NCBI GenBank assembly: GCA_029782355.1
Contig: JAKOUY010000016.1
Location: 496,001-560,000, forward strand
Origin: Actinomycetes bacterium
GTDB taxonomy: Bacteria > Actinomycetota > Acidimicrobiia > Acidimicrobiales > Ilumatobacteraceae
Reading direction: 5' to 3'
DNA: 64,000 nt
Under the pieces are notes generated by a model. It was not told the origin of the DNA. It was given only the letters and a program-made list of their open reading frames with translations, and ran no database searches. This document shows positions 9,301-18,118 of this stretch, piece by piece. Position 1 is the stretch's first letter. Each line of letters begins with the position of its first letter. The translations under genes and the position numbers were made by a program.

Positions 9301-9426
9301 CGGCTCACCGGGCGTGTCCCAGGCGGCGATGTCCAGCGGGACCTGCTCGCGGTACATGGCCGGGAGCACCCGCTCCCACAGGAGCCGGCGGAACCTGGCC
9401 TCCTGGACGGCGTGGTCGTCGTGCAC
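6325..9426 (-). CDS. GH38 alpha-mannosidase
   Basis: A 1033-residue glycoside hydrolase family 38 enzyme, which removes alpha-linked mannose with retention using a Zn ion. Zn-site and core motifs are visible: GHAHIDTAWLWP (about residue 258), WIPDVFGYP holding the Asp nucleophile (about 370), and the later HGNGGGGPT. N-terminal accessory and C-terminal beta-sandwich domains are present, as usual for the family. No signal peptide is seen, so it may act on imported oligosaccharides. GTG 9426 has TAGGCT on the minus strand (9433-9438) 6 nt upstream, a probable leaderless start. It is followed, with a 4-nt overlap, by the esterase gene. Confidence 0.93.
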   Translation of the reverse strand: MHDDHAVQEARFRRLLWERVLPAMYREQVPLDIAAWDTPGEPVPVAEAAAAPFRPVSVGTEWGRPWGTTWFRLDGRIPPGWDELDDRYDVEVVVDLGFIEKSAGFQAEGMVWTPDGTALQGVHPRRQAIPLGTRRGEVHLLIEAAANPTFPNFVPSALGDLATAGTAPIYRFRQASIGLRDREVYGLLLDLEVLMGTMTESRLDEQRRRRLQATLADAFDTLDPRDVTATAVACRAVLAPALAVPAKGSSHRIVAVGHAHIDTAWLWPLRETQRKCARTFASAVRLMADLADYRFVCSQAAQYRWVEEQHPAIFAEITRRVAEGRWETVGGMWVEPDMNLTSGESIARQLIHGQRYFESRFGARCNEIWIPDVFGYPASLPQIFRAGGCTRFVTQKLNWNQQNRFPHSTFVWRGLDGSEVLSHFPSVDTYNAKIQPDEIAHAEHHFADHGWSDWSLVPFGHGNGGGGPTREMVERARRMADLDGLARVEIGTVDGFFERIEAEVAAAGRRVPVWDGELYFEMHRGTLTSQLRTKTLNRRCELLARQAELWAVAAGRSAEYAADLDELWKTVLVNQFHDILPGSSIAWVHHDAEAQLGAVADRLDAIVTELLEACCPPAAVANAATAARTEVIVVEREPESADPGAAVPYQPLSDGTFAVVAHAPGSGVGGFGALPEADRVVTTEHSMANRHVAVSWNLDGDLTSIIALDHGREVLPAGTTAGFLLADDHPVVYDAWDIDAWTRFGGRPVPGARSVEILDHGPLLARVRSVRDVGRNGSTITQVLTLRAGSARVDLDLQIDWHEDEQLLSWHLPVDTRAREAACDIQFGHVMRPTHASTSWDDAKFEVCAQRYVDLSEPDFGVAVLNDGRYGHCLQLGGLTVSLVRAPKYPDPTADQGVHRVRLAVLAHGAGLHEVLAEAEALNLPLRAVPGRAAAVPPPVVTIDHPAIQLSAVKAADDGSGDLVVRCYEACGARATVTLTTPWPVLAATRCDLLEDPTPGGAIDITDGVVSMTVRPFELLTLRLRPRPGGGTR

Positions 9427-9469
9427 GCTCGCAGCCTAGGAGTCGCCCGCCCGCCGATGTCGGCCCGGG

Positions 9470-10282
9470 TCAGGGCTGGGGGCGGACCGCCTCGCCGAAG
9501 AGCATCTCCATGACCGGGGTCAGGTTCGGTCCACGGCGCAGGGTGTGCCCGCCGTCGACGCCGATGCACTGCCCGGTGATCCACGAGGCGTCGTCGTCGA
9601 GCAGGAAGCGAACCAACGCAGCCACGTCGTCCTCCGTGCCCACCCGCCCGAGCGGCATCTGCTGGTGGTAGTCGTCGACCATCATCTCCATCGACATCAT
9701 CCCGGCCGTGGCGTCGGTGGGCACCAACCCGGGCCGGACGGCATTGGCCCGCACGCCGCTGCTGCCCAGCTCGTCGGCCACCTGGCGGACCAGCATCTCC
9801 AGGCCGGCCTTGCTGACGCAGTACGGCGTCATGAACCGGTGGGTGAGCGGTCCGGCGATCGAGGACACGGCCACGATCGACCCGCCACCGGCCGCCACCA
9901 GGTGACCGACGGCGTGCTTCATGGTCAGGAAGGCACCCGTCAGGTTGGTGCCGAGCACGGCGTTCCAGTCGTCGAGGGTGATCGAATGGAACGGCCCGCC
10001 GTTGCCGAACCCGGCGTTGGCCACGCACATGGTGAACCGTCCGGCGCCGGCTGCGGCCTGGCAGGCCGCAGCGACCGCCGCTTCGTCGGTGACGTCGCAG
10101 ACCACCGTGCGCACGTCCGCTCCGGACTCGCGCAACCCGGCGGCGGCGGCGTCGAGCCGCTCGAGGTGGCGGCCTGCCAGCACGACGGTGGCCCCGTCGG
10201 CGGCCAGTCGCCGGGCGCAGCCGAGGCCGAGGCCGCTGCCGCCGCCGGTGATGAGGGCGCTCTGTCCGTGGAGATCGTGCAT
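9470..10282 (-). CDS. short-chain dehydrogenase/reductase (SDR)
   Basis: A 270-residue classical SDR: TGGGSGLG nucleotide-binding motif near residue 12, NAG at about 90, catalytic Ser in VAVSSIAG, and YCVSK holding Tyr and Lys near 155. The Asp in VVCDVTD and the Arg-containing AGRHLER stretch suggest NAD(P) binding; the cofactor choice is not certain. The substrate is unknown, with alcohol or 3-ketoacyl oxidoreduction typical. TAGGGT on the minus strand (10289-10294) is 6 nt before the ATG. It is divergent from the DNA ligase gene, only 42 nt away. Confidence 0.9.
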   Translation of the reverse strand: MHDLHGQSALITGGGSGLGLGCARRLAADGATVVLAGRHLERLDAAAAGLRESGADVRTVVCDVTDEAAVAAACQAAAGAGRFTMCVANAGFGNGGPFHSITLDDWNAVLGTNLTGAFLTMKHAVGHLVAAGGGSIVAVSSIAGPLTHRFMTPYCVSKAGLEMLVRQVADELGSSGVRANAVRPGLVPTDATAGMMSMEMMVDDYHQQMPLGRVGTEDDVAALVRFLLDDDASWITGQCIGVDGGHTLRRGPNLTPVMEMLFGEAVRPQP

Positions 10283-10324
10283 GGCCGAACCCTACGACCT
10301 GGCCGATCCCCTACGGTGGGTCGG

Positions 10325-11221
10325 GTGCCGTTGACCTTCCCGGTGGATCCGATGAAGGCCGTGCTCGGCGGCCTGCCCGCCGATGATGCCGGTTGGGCCT
10401 ACGAGATCAAGTGGGACGGCTACCGCACGCTGGCCCACGTCGACGGCGGCCGGCTGCGCGTCCAGAGCCTCGGCGGCCATGACGTCACCGCCACCTACCC
10501 CGAGCTGGGCGGACTGACCGAGGCCATCAACGCCCGCTCGGCGATCGTCGATGGTGAGCTGGTGGTCCTGGACGGCGCCGGCCGCCCACGCTTCGAGTTG
10601 ATCCAGCAGCACCGCACCCCGGCGGTGCTGTACCTGTTCGACGTGCTCTCAGTGGACGGCACCGACACCGTCGGGCTGCCCTACGAGTACCGCCGCCGCC
10701 TGCTCGATGCGCTGGTCGAGCCCGGGCCCAACTGGCTGGTGCCCAGCTCCCAGATCGGCGATGGTGCCGCGCTACTCGACGTGGTCACCGCCCAGGGACT
10801 GGAAGGCATCGTCGCCAAGCGGCCGGCCAGCACCTACCTGCCCGGCAAGCGGTCACCGGCGTGGCGCAAGATCAAGGTTCGCCGCCCGGCCCGGCTGGTG
10901 GTCGGCGGCTACACGGCGGGCACCGGCAGCCGGGCCGGCACCTTCGGTGCCCTGCTGGTCGGCGTGCCCGAGGACGGCCGGCTGCGCTTCGCTGGCGGGG
11001 TGGGCACCGGGTTCGACCAGCGCACCCTCGACCGGCTCGCCGCCACGTTGCGGGCCCGGCGGGTCGAGCGCTGCCCGTTCGATCCGCCCCCGCCCGGCGC
11101 GGTGGTCCGCGGGGCAACCTGGGTCCGCCCCGACCTGCTGGTCGACGCCGAGATCACCGAGTTCACCAACGACGGGTTGGTCCGCCACGCCAGCTACCTC
11201 GGGCTGGTCGAGGGCGGCTGA
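10325..11221 (+). CDS. ATP-dependent DNA ligase (LigD/LigC ligase-domain type)
   Basis: This 298-residue enzyme has the adenylation motif I EIKWDGYR (Lys ~22 forms the AMP adduct), motif III-like LYLFDVL, motif IV EGIVAKR, motif V WRKIK and an OB-fold C-terminal half. Length and layout fit the stand-alone ligase domain related to LigC or LigD, used in end joining or base-excision repair, rather than the replicative NAD-dependent LigA. No Ku gene is nearby. GTG 10325 is preceded by TACGGT (10312-10317) at 7 nt, so the start is probably leaderless; the frame is open upstream but overlaps the SDR gene there. Confidence 0.88.
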   Translation: MPLTFPVDPMKAVLGGLPADDAGWAYEIKWDGYRTLAHVDGGRLRVQSLGGHDVTATYPELGGLTEAINARSAIVDGELVVLDGAGRPRFELIQQHRTPAVLYLFDVLSVDGTDTVGLPYEYRRRLLDALVEPGPNWLVPSSQIGDGAALLDVVTAQGLEGIVAKRPASTYLPGKRSPAWRKIKVRRPARLVVGGYTAGTGSRAGTFGALLVGVPEDGRLRFAGGVGTGFDQRTLDRLAATLRARRVERCPFDPPPPGAVVRGATWVRPDLLVDAEITEFTNDGLVRHASYLGLVEGG

Positions 11222-11227
11222 GCGGAG

Positions 11228-13039
11228 TCAGCCGCCGGTGCCCCCGGGCGGTGCGGTCCCGGCCGGCGCGGTGGCGCCGGGCGTCGGCGACAGGTCGGTG
11301 GCCGGCTGGATGTTGACGTTGGTCGAGTCGATGCGCGTGTTGTTGATGGTCAGGATGATGCCCCACACGCCGGGCACGTTCAGCGGGAGGTTGGCCGACT
11401 TGGGCAGCAGCGCCCGGCCGGCACCGTGCAACGGCACGTGCAGCTCCACCGCGTTGCCGTCCGAGCCGGCCGGCGGGGTGAACTTGACGACCACGTTCTG
11501 CAGGCCGGACTTCGGCTTGGTGATCTCGACCAGCACGGCATTGGGCCCTACCTGCTCGCTGAGCCGGACCGTGGCGGCGACCTCCTGTGCCGAACTGGCC
11601 AGGGCGTGCGGCGGACCGAGCTGATCCTCGTTGGCAGCAGCGACCGACTTGGTCAGTCCACCCGGCGCCAGGCTGGTCAGCCAGGCGGTGAGCGCCAGCA
11701 CCAGGACCGCCACCATCGCCTCCGCCGACACGGCGCGCTGCAGCCGGGCGGCCATCGGCGTGGACAGGGAGTCGACGCGCGTCAATCGGCTGCGGACGAA
11801 CTCGCGGGATGCCAGGCCGAGGAAGATCAGCCCGCCCACGGCCAGGATCTTCAGGATCGCCACCTTGCCGTGGCCGGTGCCGAGCAGGTGGTGCCAGTCG
11901 AGCTCGTAGGTGATGGCCAGCCCGGACATCACCGTCAGCAGGATGGCCAGCAGGGAGAAGCGCTGATAGCCGCGCACCGCGTGGACCAGGTCCTCCTCGC
12001 CCGGCCCGGTCAGCACGACGCGGGCCAGGAGGGCCAGGCCACCGAACCACACCGACATCGACAGGACGTGGACCATCGCGGCCAACACGCCGACGAGCCC
12101 TGGCGCCGTGCCGCGGGTGAACGCCAGGGTCAGGACGGCCAGCCCGGGGATCGCCAATGAGGGGGTCTGCTGGGTGGGGTCGTTGATCCGGTCGGGGCGG
12201 GCCACCACCCAGACGCAGCCGACCGCCAGCAGCAACCGGAGCAGGGCGGCCGTCCCCCCGGTGAGGTCGGTGAGGTCGGTCCAGCCGCCAGGGGAAAGCC
12301 CGTCGGTGAGCCCGCCGCCGTGGGTCCGCCCGGCCAGGATCACCACGGTCAGCAGCGAGCCGAGGATCCCGAGCGCCGTGGCGGCGCGCAGGAAGCGCAC
12401 GGTCAGGACGTAGTCGACGCCCTCCGGCCAGGCCAGGACGATCAGCACCAGGGCCCCGAACAACGCACCGAGGCCGATGTTGGCGATCAGCCGCGACAGG
12501 GCCAGCAATCCGTTGAGCCCGCCCGACGGCGCCGAGGCCCCGCCCGTGGCGGTGGCCGTGCCGGCGTCGATCGGTGCGATGGTGCCGGTGGTGGTGGTGC
12601 CGGGCAGGGTCGAGGTGGTGGTGGTCTGGGCAGCCCCGGCCATGCGGAACCCGATGCGGCCGTCAGCCCCGAGGGTGCCGTCGGGATTGCTGACCCGGTA
12701 GGTCACCGTGCACGAGCTCCCGGGTGCGAGGTCCTGGGTGATGGTGAACACGACGGACTTGAGGTCCTCGCCGATCTGCGGGGCGTTGGTCGGGATGACC
12801 GTGCCGTCGCACGACAGCGCCACCTGGGCCACCACCCCCAACTGGTCGCGGAACAGCAGCTGGAAGGTCTTCGGGGAGCTGGGCAGCGTGGCACCGTCGG
12901 GCGGGGTCGAGCTGACCAGGGCGTTGTCCGCCAGGGCGGGCCGGGATCCCACCACGCACCACGCGGCAATGGCGACCAGGATCACCCGCCACATCGTGCG
13001 CAACCGGGAACGACGATGGTCGAGGCGGGTGGCCGACAT
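11228..13039 (-). CDS. CopC/CopD-type copper-handling membrane protein
   Basis: This 603-residue protein joins three parts: a signal peptide and CopC-like beta-sandwich (about residues 25-150), a Thr-rich spacer, a CopD-like multi-span region (about 190-480), and a C-terminal YtkA/FixH-like beta domain (about 500-590). CopC normally binds Cu(II) through the N-terminal His of the mature chain. Here the mature chain would start around DNALVSSTPPDGA, with Asp/Asn in place of the usual His, so that site looks altered. Starts at 13039 (used) and 12994 are both possible. It is divergent from dnaX and may affect copper supply for haem-copper oxidases. Confidence 0.8.
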   Translation of the reverse strand: MSATRLDHRRSRLRTMWRVILVAIAAWCVVGSRPALADNALVSSTPPDGATLPSSPKTFQLLFRDQLGVVAQVALSCDGTVIPTNAPQIGEDLKSVVFTITQDLAPGSSCTVTYRVSNPDGTLGADGRIGFRMAGAAQTTTTSTLPGTTTTGTIAPIDAGTATATGGASAPSGGLNGLLALSRLIANIGLGALFGALVLIVLAWPEGVDYVLTVRFLRAATALGILGSLLTVVILAGRTHGGGLTDGLSPGGWTDLTDLTGGTAALLRLLLAVGCVWVVARPDRINDPTQQTPSLAIPGLAVLTLAFTRGTAPGLVGVLAAMVHVLSMSVWFGGLALLARVVLTGPGEEDLVHAVRGYQRFSLLAILLTVMSGLAITYELDWHHLLGTGHGKVAILKILAVGGLIFLGLASREFVRSRLTRVDSLSTPMAARLQRAVSAEAMVAVLVLALTAWLTSLAPGGLTKSVAAANEDQLGPPHALASSAQEVAATVRLSEQVGPNAVLVEITKPKSGLQNVVVKFTPPAGSDGNAVELHVPLHGAGRALLPKSANLPLNVPGVWGIILTINNTRIDSTNVNIQPATDLSPTPGATAPAGTAPPGGTGG

Positions 13040-13131
13040 AGGACGGCATAAGGGTAGCGAGGCGACCCTCGCCGCACGCGACAGGGCGCCCCGAGGAGTC
13101 CGCCCGGCGGTGGCCGTTAGCATCGGCGACG

Positions 13132-14997
13132 ATGGCCACGCAGTCGCTCTACCGCCGCTACCGGCCACGTCGCTTCGCCGAGGTCAAGGGCCAGGATCAC
13201 GTGGTGCGGGCTCTGCGCAACGCAGTGATCCACCAGCGCGAGGGACAGGCGTACCTGTTCTCCGGCCCTCGCGGCACGGGCAAGACCACCTCGGCGCGGA
13301 TCCTCGCCAAGGTGCTGAACTGCGAGCGGCCGGTCGACGGGGAGCCGTGCTGCGAGTGCGAGTCGTGCATCGCCGTCGAGCGCGGCACCAGCTACGACGT
13401 CCACGAGCTCGACGCCGCCAGCAACAGCGGCGTCGAGGCGATGCGCGACCTGATCGAGAAGACCGCCCTGGGCACGCCCGGGCGTCACAAGGTGTACATC
13501 CTCGACGAGGTCCACATGCTCTCGAAGGCCGCCGAGGCGGCGTTGCTGAAGACCCTCGAGGAGCCACCGCCCCATGTGGTCTTCGTCCTGGCGACGACCG
13601 ACCCGCAGAAGGTCAGTGAGACGATCCGCAGCCGGACCCAGCACCTCGCCTTCCACCTGCTGCCCATGGACGTGCTCGAGGAGCACATCCGCTGGCTGGC
13701 CGACGACGCCGGGATCGCACTGGACGACGCCGCCCTCGAGCGCGTCCTGCGCCGTGGGGCGGGCTCGGCACGCGACACCGTGTCGGCCCTGGAGGTCGTC
13801 GCCGCCGGCGGAGGCGACGCGCTGGAGACGTTGCCGCTCGACGAGTTCCTCGAAGCCGTGGTCGAGCACGATCCGGCCCGCGGCCTGACCCTGGTGGCCC
13901 ACGCCGTGCAGAACGGTCGCGAGCCACGGGTGCTGACCGAGGATCTCCTCCGGCTGCTGCGTGACTGCTTCCTGTCGCTGATGGCCCCCGAGTTGGTGCA
14001 GCTGCCCACCACCCGCCAGGGCGAGGTGGCCGCGTTGGCCCAGCGGGTCGGCGCCGGCCAGCTGGTCCGGGCAATGGAGCGCCTCGGCGAGATCCTCGTC
14101 GAGATGCGCCACGCCCCGGACCCGCGGATCCTCCTCGAGGTGGCCGTGGTCCAGCTCACCCACCGCAGCCTGGGTGCCGACCTGTCGTCGATCAGCGAGC
14201 GGCTGGAACGCATCGAGCAGGCCGTCGCCGCCGGGGCCACGTCCGCCGTCGCCGCGCCGGTCGATCCGACCACGGGGCGGGCCGTGCTGGGCGGCCGGGC
14301 CCAACGGGCGGCCGCCCGCACCGGCGAGACGGCGTCGCGCGGCATCCCCCGCCCGCCCGTCGCGGCCGACGACGCCGGTCCGGCCGGCTCCGCCCCGACC
14401 GATCCTGGCGCGGCGCCGGCTCCGCCGGCTCCGACGCGCCCGGCGAGCCCTCGCCCGGTGAGCCCTCGCCAGTCGACGCCTCGGCCGGCCACCACCCGGT
14501 CGGAGTCGGCCGGTTCGCCCGCACCACCGGCCGATCGATCGGGCACGCCTGCCGCCCCGTCCGAGCCGCCGGCCGCGGCCGACGACGACAGCCTGGCGCG
14601 TCGGGCGATCGCCGACTGGCCGGCGATCCGCGCCACGCTGAAAGCGCTGGCCCGGGCGTTCTTCGCCAAGTCGCAGGCCGCCGGTCACCGCGATGGAGCG
14701 ATCCTGCTGACCGCGCCCAACGAGGCCCACCTGGCCAAGTGTCAGGAGGTGCGCGGCGACGTCGAGCGGGCCATCGCCGCCCACGTCGGCGGTGCGGTGC
14801 CGGTGGTCATGGTCCTCGGTGCCGCGCCCGACGACGACGATCTGGCCGCCGTCGTCCCGTTGCGGCCCACCCCGGTGCAGGCCGACGAGGAGATCGACCC
14901 CGACGACGTCCTCGACGACGACGGGGTCGGCCCGATCGTGTCCGGCGTCGAGCTGTTCAAGCAGACCTTCCCCGGCTCCACCGAGGTCGACGGGTAG
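13132..14997 (+). CDS. dnaX: DNA polymerase III subunit gamma/tau
   Basis: A 621-residue clamp-loader subunit. The AAA+ region shows the opening LYRRYRPRRF, Walker A GPRGTGKTT (about residue 45), the zinc-binding cysteines in CCECESC (about 78), DEVHML Walker B (about 125) and the SRT sensor region. After about residue 370 comes a long Pro/Ala/Thr-rich linker and a C-terminal tau-like domain. It loads the beta clamp and links polymerase to helicase. TAGCAT (13118-13123) lies 8 nt before the ATG. recR follows after 3 nt; the ybaB/ebfC gene usually found between them is absent. Confidence 0.95.
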   Translation: MATQSLYRRYRPRRFAEVKGQDHVVRALRNAVIHQREGQAYLFSGPRGTGKTTSARILAKVLNCERPVDGEPCCECESCIAVERGTSYDVHELDAASNSGVEAMRDLIEKTALGTPGRHKVYILDEVHMLSKAAEAALLKTLEEPPPHVVFVLATTDPQKVSETIRSRTQHLAFHLLPMDVLEEHIRWLADDAGIALDDAALERVLRRGAGSARDTVSALEVVAAGGGDALETLPLDEFLEAVVEHDPARGLTLVAHAVQNGREPRVLTEDLLRLLRDCFLSLMAPELVQLPTTRQGEVAALAQRVGAGQLVRAMERLGEILVEMRHAPDPRILLEVAVVQLTHRSLGADLSSISERLERIEQAVAAGATSAVAAPVDPTTGRAVLGGRAQRAAARTGETASRGIPRPPVAADDAGPAGSAPTDPGAAPAPPAPTRPASPRPVSPRQSTPRPATTRSESAGSPAPPADRSGTPAAPSEPPAAADDDSLARRAIADWPAIRATLKALARAFFAKSQAAGHRDGAILLTAPNEAHLAKCQEVRGDVERAIAAHVGGAVPVVMVLGAAPDDDDLAAVVPLRPTPVQADEEIDPDDVLDDDGVGPIVSGVELFKQTFPGSTEVDG

Positions 14998-15000
14998 TCG

Positions 15001-15624
15001 ATGGCCGCCGTGTACACCGCGCCGGTGCAGGCGCTGATCGACGAGCTCGGACGGCTGCCGGGCATCGGCCTGAAGTCGGCCCAGCGCATCGCCTTCCACC
15101 TGCTGAAGCTCCCCGCCGCCGACGTCCATCGTCTGTCGGCGGCGATCAACGACGCCAAGGCCCGGGTGCGGTTCTGCCAGCGATGCTTCAACGTCGCCGA
15201 CGGCGAGTGGTGCCCGATCTGCCTCGACGAGCGCCGCGACACGCGGGTGCTCTGCGTGGTCGAGGAGTCCCGCGACATCGTCGCCCTCGAGCGGACCGGC
15301 GAGTTCCGCGGTCGGTACCACGTCCTGCTCGGGGCGATGAGCCCCCTGGAAGGGATCGGGCCCGAGGACCTGAAGATGAAGGAGCTGTTCGCCCGGCTCG
15401 AACCGGAGGGGGTGACCGAGGTGATCCTCTGCACCAACCCGAACACCGAGGGCGAGGTCACGGCCCTGTACATTGCGCGGATGTTACGGCCGTTCGGCAT
15501 CCGCGTCACCCGCATCGCCAGTGGGCTGCCGGTGGGCGGTGACCTGGAGTACGCCGACGAGCTGACCCTCGGGCGAGCACTCGAAGGTCGCCGGGAGTTC
15601 GCCACCGACCCCGCGGCCCCTTGA
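15001..15624 (+). CDS. recR: recombination mediator RecR
   Basis: This 207-residue protein has the RecR layout: helix-hairpin-helix [20 protein letters not shown] (about residues 16-35), C4 zinc finger CQRC...CPIC (about 58-75) and a Toprim domain starting LCVVEE (about 83) with [14 protein letters not shown]. RecR helps RecO and RecF load RecA on SSB-coated DNA. It lies 3 nt after dnaX, so the two are co-transcribed. Two hairpins follow (15682-15742 and 15813-15852). Confidence 0.95.
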   Translation: MAAVYTAPVQALIDELGRLPGIGLKSAQRIAFHLLKLPAADVHRLSAAINDAKARVRFCQRCFNVADGEWCPICLDERRDTRVLCVVEESRDIVALERTGEFRGRYHVLLGAMSPLEGIGPEDLKMKELFARLEPEGVTEVILCTNPNTEGEVTALYIARMLRPFGIRVTRIASGLPVGGDLEYADELTLGRALEGRREFATDPAAP

Positions 15625-15681
15625 TCGCCCCCTGATCGCCCTGCTCAGGCCCGGTGCATCGGGTTCGGCCGGGAACATGAC

Positions 15682-15742
15682 TGAGGCACCACCCAGGAGG
15701 TCGGTAGCGGGCGGACGGGCCGGCTTCCCAGGTGGTGCCTCA
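15682..15742. terminator. long-loop inverted repeat after recR
   Basis: TGAGGCACCACC (15682-15693) pairs perfectly with GGTGGTGCCTCA (15731-15742) across a 37-nt loop. It lies in the convergent gap between recR and the thiolase gene. No U-run follows, so it may terminate by another mechanism or protect mRNA 3' ends. Confidence 0.5.
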
Positions 15743-15812
15743 GAGCGTTGACGAGGTCATCCGCAGCACTCCGACTGAGAAATGACGTTCGTGTATGTTG
15801 CGATCAGATTAC

Positions 15813-15852
15813 AGAACCGGGCGGCGCTCGTCAACCGGTGAGGCCCGGTTCT
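15813..15852. terminator. hairpin between recR and thiolase gene
   Basis: AGAACCGGGC (15813-15822) and GCCCGGTTCT (15843-15852) form a 10-bp stem with a 20-nt loop, in the convergent gap. The surrounding ~60 nt are A/T-richer than the window average. A bidirectional terminator is the simplest reading. Confidence 0.5.
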
Positions 15853-15882
15853 TACCCGATCCTTACCATCACACCGTTGACA

Positions 15883-17064
15883 TCACACCGTGCGCACGAC
15901 GATGGCGTCGCCCTGGCCGCCCCCGCCGCACAGCGCCGCGGCGCCCAGCCCGCCGCCGCGGCGGCGCAGCTCGTGGAGCAGGGTCAGGGCGAGGCGGTTG
16001 CCGCTCATGCCGATCGGGTGACCGAGGGCGATGGCCCCACCGTTGACGTTGACGATCTCGTCGGAGATCCCGAGATCGCGCATCGAGGCGATCCCCACGG
16101 CGGCGAAGGCCTCGTTGATCTCGAACAGGTCGACATCGCTCACCTGCTTGCCGGCGCGATCGAGGGCCGCACGGATCGCCGCACTCGGCTGGTGCAGCAG
16201 TGAGGCACTGTCCGGACCGGCGACCATGCCGTAGGAGACGATCTGGCCGAGCGGGGCGACGCCGCGGGCATCGACGGCCCGCTGGCTCATCACCACCACC
16301 GCCGAGCCACCGTCGCTGATCTGCGAGGCGTTGGCGGCGGTGATCGTGCCGGCCTTGTCGAAGGCCGGCTTCAGCGAGGCCAGGGTGTCCATCGTGGTCT
16401 CGGCGCGCACGCCCTCGTCGGTACCGACCACCTTCGGCTCGCCCTTGCGCTGGGGGATCGAGACCGGGACGATCTCGTCGGCCAGACGACCCTCGGCGAT
16501 GGCCGCCGCGGCCCGCTGGTTGGACTTCATCGCCAGGTCGTCCTGCTCCTCGCGGGTGATGCCGCCGGCGGTGTAGCGCTCGGTGCCGAGGCCCATCAGG
16601 CAGGCGTCGAAGGCGCACCACAGCCCGTCCCGGATGATCGCATCGGCCAGCTCGGTGTTGCCGTAGCGGAACCCGCCACGGGCGCCGGCAGCGAGATACG
16701 GGGCATTGGTCATGCTCTCCATGCCACCGGCGACGACGATGTCGGCCTCGCCGGCCTGGATCATCTGGTCGGCCAGGTAGATGGCGTTGAGCCCGGACAG
16801 GCAGACCTTGTTGATGTTCACCGACGGGACGCGCATCGGGATCCCGGCCTTGACTGCCGCCTGCCGGGCGGGAACCTGGCCCTGCCCGGCCATCAACACC
16901 TGGCCGACGATCACGTGCTCGACCTCGTCGGGGGCCACGCCGGCCCGGTCGAGTGCCGCGGCGATGGCGAAGCCGCCGAGATCGGCGGCGCTGAAGCCGG
17001 CCAGTGCACCGCTCATCTTGCCGATCGGGGTGCGGGCTCCGGCGACGATGTACGAGCCAGACAT
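15883..17064 (-). CDS. acetyl-CoA C-acetyltransferase (thiolase)
   Basis: A 393-residue thiolase with all catalytic residues: nucleophilic Cys in NKVCLSGLN (about residue 88), NEAF, His in GHPIGMSG (about 350) and the second Cys in CGGGGQG near the end. Biosynthetic thiolases condense two acetyl-CoA to acetoacetyl-CoA; degradative ones run in reverse. With ccr and the CoA epimerase in the same window it could feed the ethylmalonyl-CoA pathway. GGAGGA lies 5 nt before ATG 17064. Confidence 0.92.
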   Translation of the reverse strand: MSGSYIVAGARTPIGKMSGALAGFSAADLGGFAIAAALDRAGVAPDEVEHVIVGQVLMAGQGQVPARQAAVKAGIPMRVPSVNINKVCLSGLNAIYLADQMIQAGEADIVVAGGMESMTNAPYLAAGARGGFRYGNTELADAIIRDGLWCAFDACLMGLGTERYTAGGITREEQDDLAMKSNQRAAAAIAEGRLADEIVPVSIPQRKGEPKVVGTDEGVRAETTMDTLASLKPAFDKAGTITAANASQISDGGSAVVVMSQRAVDARGVAPLGQIVSYGMVAGPDSASLLHQPSAAIRAALDRAGKQVSDVDLFEINEAFAAVGIASMRDLGISDEIVNVNGGAIALGHPIGMSGNRLALTLLHELRRRGGGLGAAALCGGGGQGDAIVVRTV

Positions 17065-17161
17065 GGTGTTCCTCCAGATGCGTCAGCTGCTGGACCCCAG
17101 CGTACGCCCAACCCGGTTACCGCCCAGTAACCGGGTCGTCACGAACCGTCCCGGTCGATGG

Positions 17162-18076
17162 TCAGCGCTGCCAGCGGGTGGAGAGGTCGGCTCGCCACGG
17201 CGGGTCGGCACCCACTCGCTGGCAGGTCATCGCCGCCACCTCCTGGGCCGCAGCCGTGGCCGTCGCCACGCGGTCCAGCTCTCCCAGCTCCGCCGCCCCG
17301 TGACCGCCGTCCAGCCACCAGGTCAGGAAGGCCCCGCCGAAGGAGTCGCCGGCACCGATGGTGTCGACCACCGTGATCGACGGCGGCACCAGTTCGGCCT
17401 CGCCGGCGGCGGTGACCGCCCAGGTGCTGGCCCCGCCGCCGGTGATCAGCACGGCGCGCGGGCCGCGGGCCAGCACCTCGCGGGCGTACTGGCGAGGGTC
17501 GGTGCCGGGCGACAGGTAGGCGATGTCGTCGTCGCTGACCTTGACCACGTGGGCCCTGCGGTATGCGGCGTCGACCCGGTCCAGGTAGGCGGCCCGGTCG
17601 GGGATGATGCTCGGCCGGCAGTTGGGGTCGAACATCACGACCGTGTCGACCGGGAGGCCGGCCAGGTAGCCGAGCACCGTGTCGGCCATCGGTTGGAGGA
17701 CCAGCCCGAGGGTGCCGACGTGGACGGCCACCGGGGTCGACCAGCCCGGCGGGACGGTGGTCAGCGCCGGTGCCGAGGTCCCGGCCGTGTAGAACCGGTA
17801 GCTCGCCGCACCCCGCCCGTCCAGCTCGGCCACGGCCAGCGTCGTGGGCAGCTCGGTCAGCAAGCTGTCGTCGTGCCCGGCGCCGTCGTCGGTCAGCTGG
17901 CGGCGGAAGTCACGCCCGAAGCGGTCGACCGAGAGCATGCCGAGGAAGTTGACCGATCGGCTGAGACGGCCGATGGTCCGGGCCACGTTGTACGGTCCCC
18001 CGCCCAGCTTGGCGTCGACCGAGCCGTCGTCGCGGGTGACCAGATCGACCAATGCCTCGCCGGCGACCACGATCAT
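17162..18076 (-). CDS. PfkB-family sugar kinase (fructokinase-like)
   Basis: This 304-residue ribokinase/PfkB protein has the early substrate motif GGGPYNVARTIGRL (about residue 25) and the anion-hole and catalytic motif DTIGAGDSFGGAF (about residue 240), whose Asp is the base. It would phosphorylate the sugar imported by the adjacent frc-type ABC transporter, most likely fructose. It lies 42 nt after frcA on the same strand, but TACCCT on the minus strand (18084-18089) 7 nt before its ATG suggests an extra leaderless promoter of its own. Confidence 0.85.
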   Translation of the reverse strand: MIVVAGEALVDLVTRDDGSVDAKLGGGPYNVARTIGRLSRSVNFLGMLSVDRFGRDFRRQLTDDGAGHDDSLLTELPTTLAVAELDGRGAASYRFYTAGTSAPALTTVPPGWSTPVAVHVGTLGLVLQPMADTVLGYLAGLPVDTVVMFDPNCRPSIIPDRAAYLDRVDAAYRRAHVVKVSDDDIAYLSPGTDPRQYAREVLARGPRAVLITGGGASTWAVTAAGEAELVPPSITVVDTIGAGDSFGGAFLTWWLDGGHGAAELGELDRVATATAAAQEVAAMTCQRVGADPPWRADLSTRWQR

Positions 18077-18118
18077 GGCGGGCAGGGTAGTGCTCGGTGG
18101 GGCGGCCGGGCCGACCGG

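Noticed and set aside
15748-16203. Plus-strand frame between recR and the thiolase gene
   Set aside because: It covers the convergent hairpin region and then the antisense of the thiolase; no coding signal.
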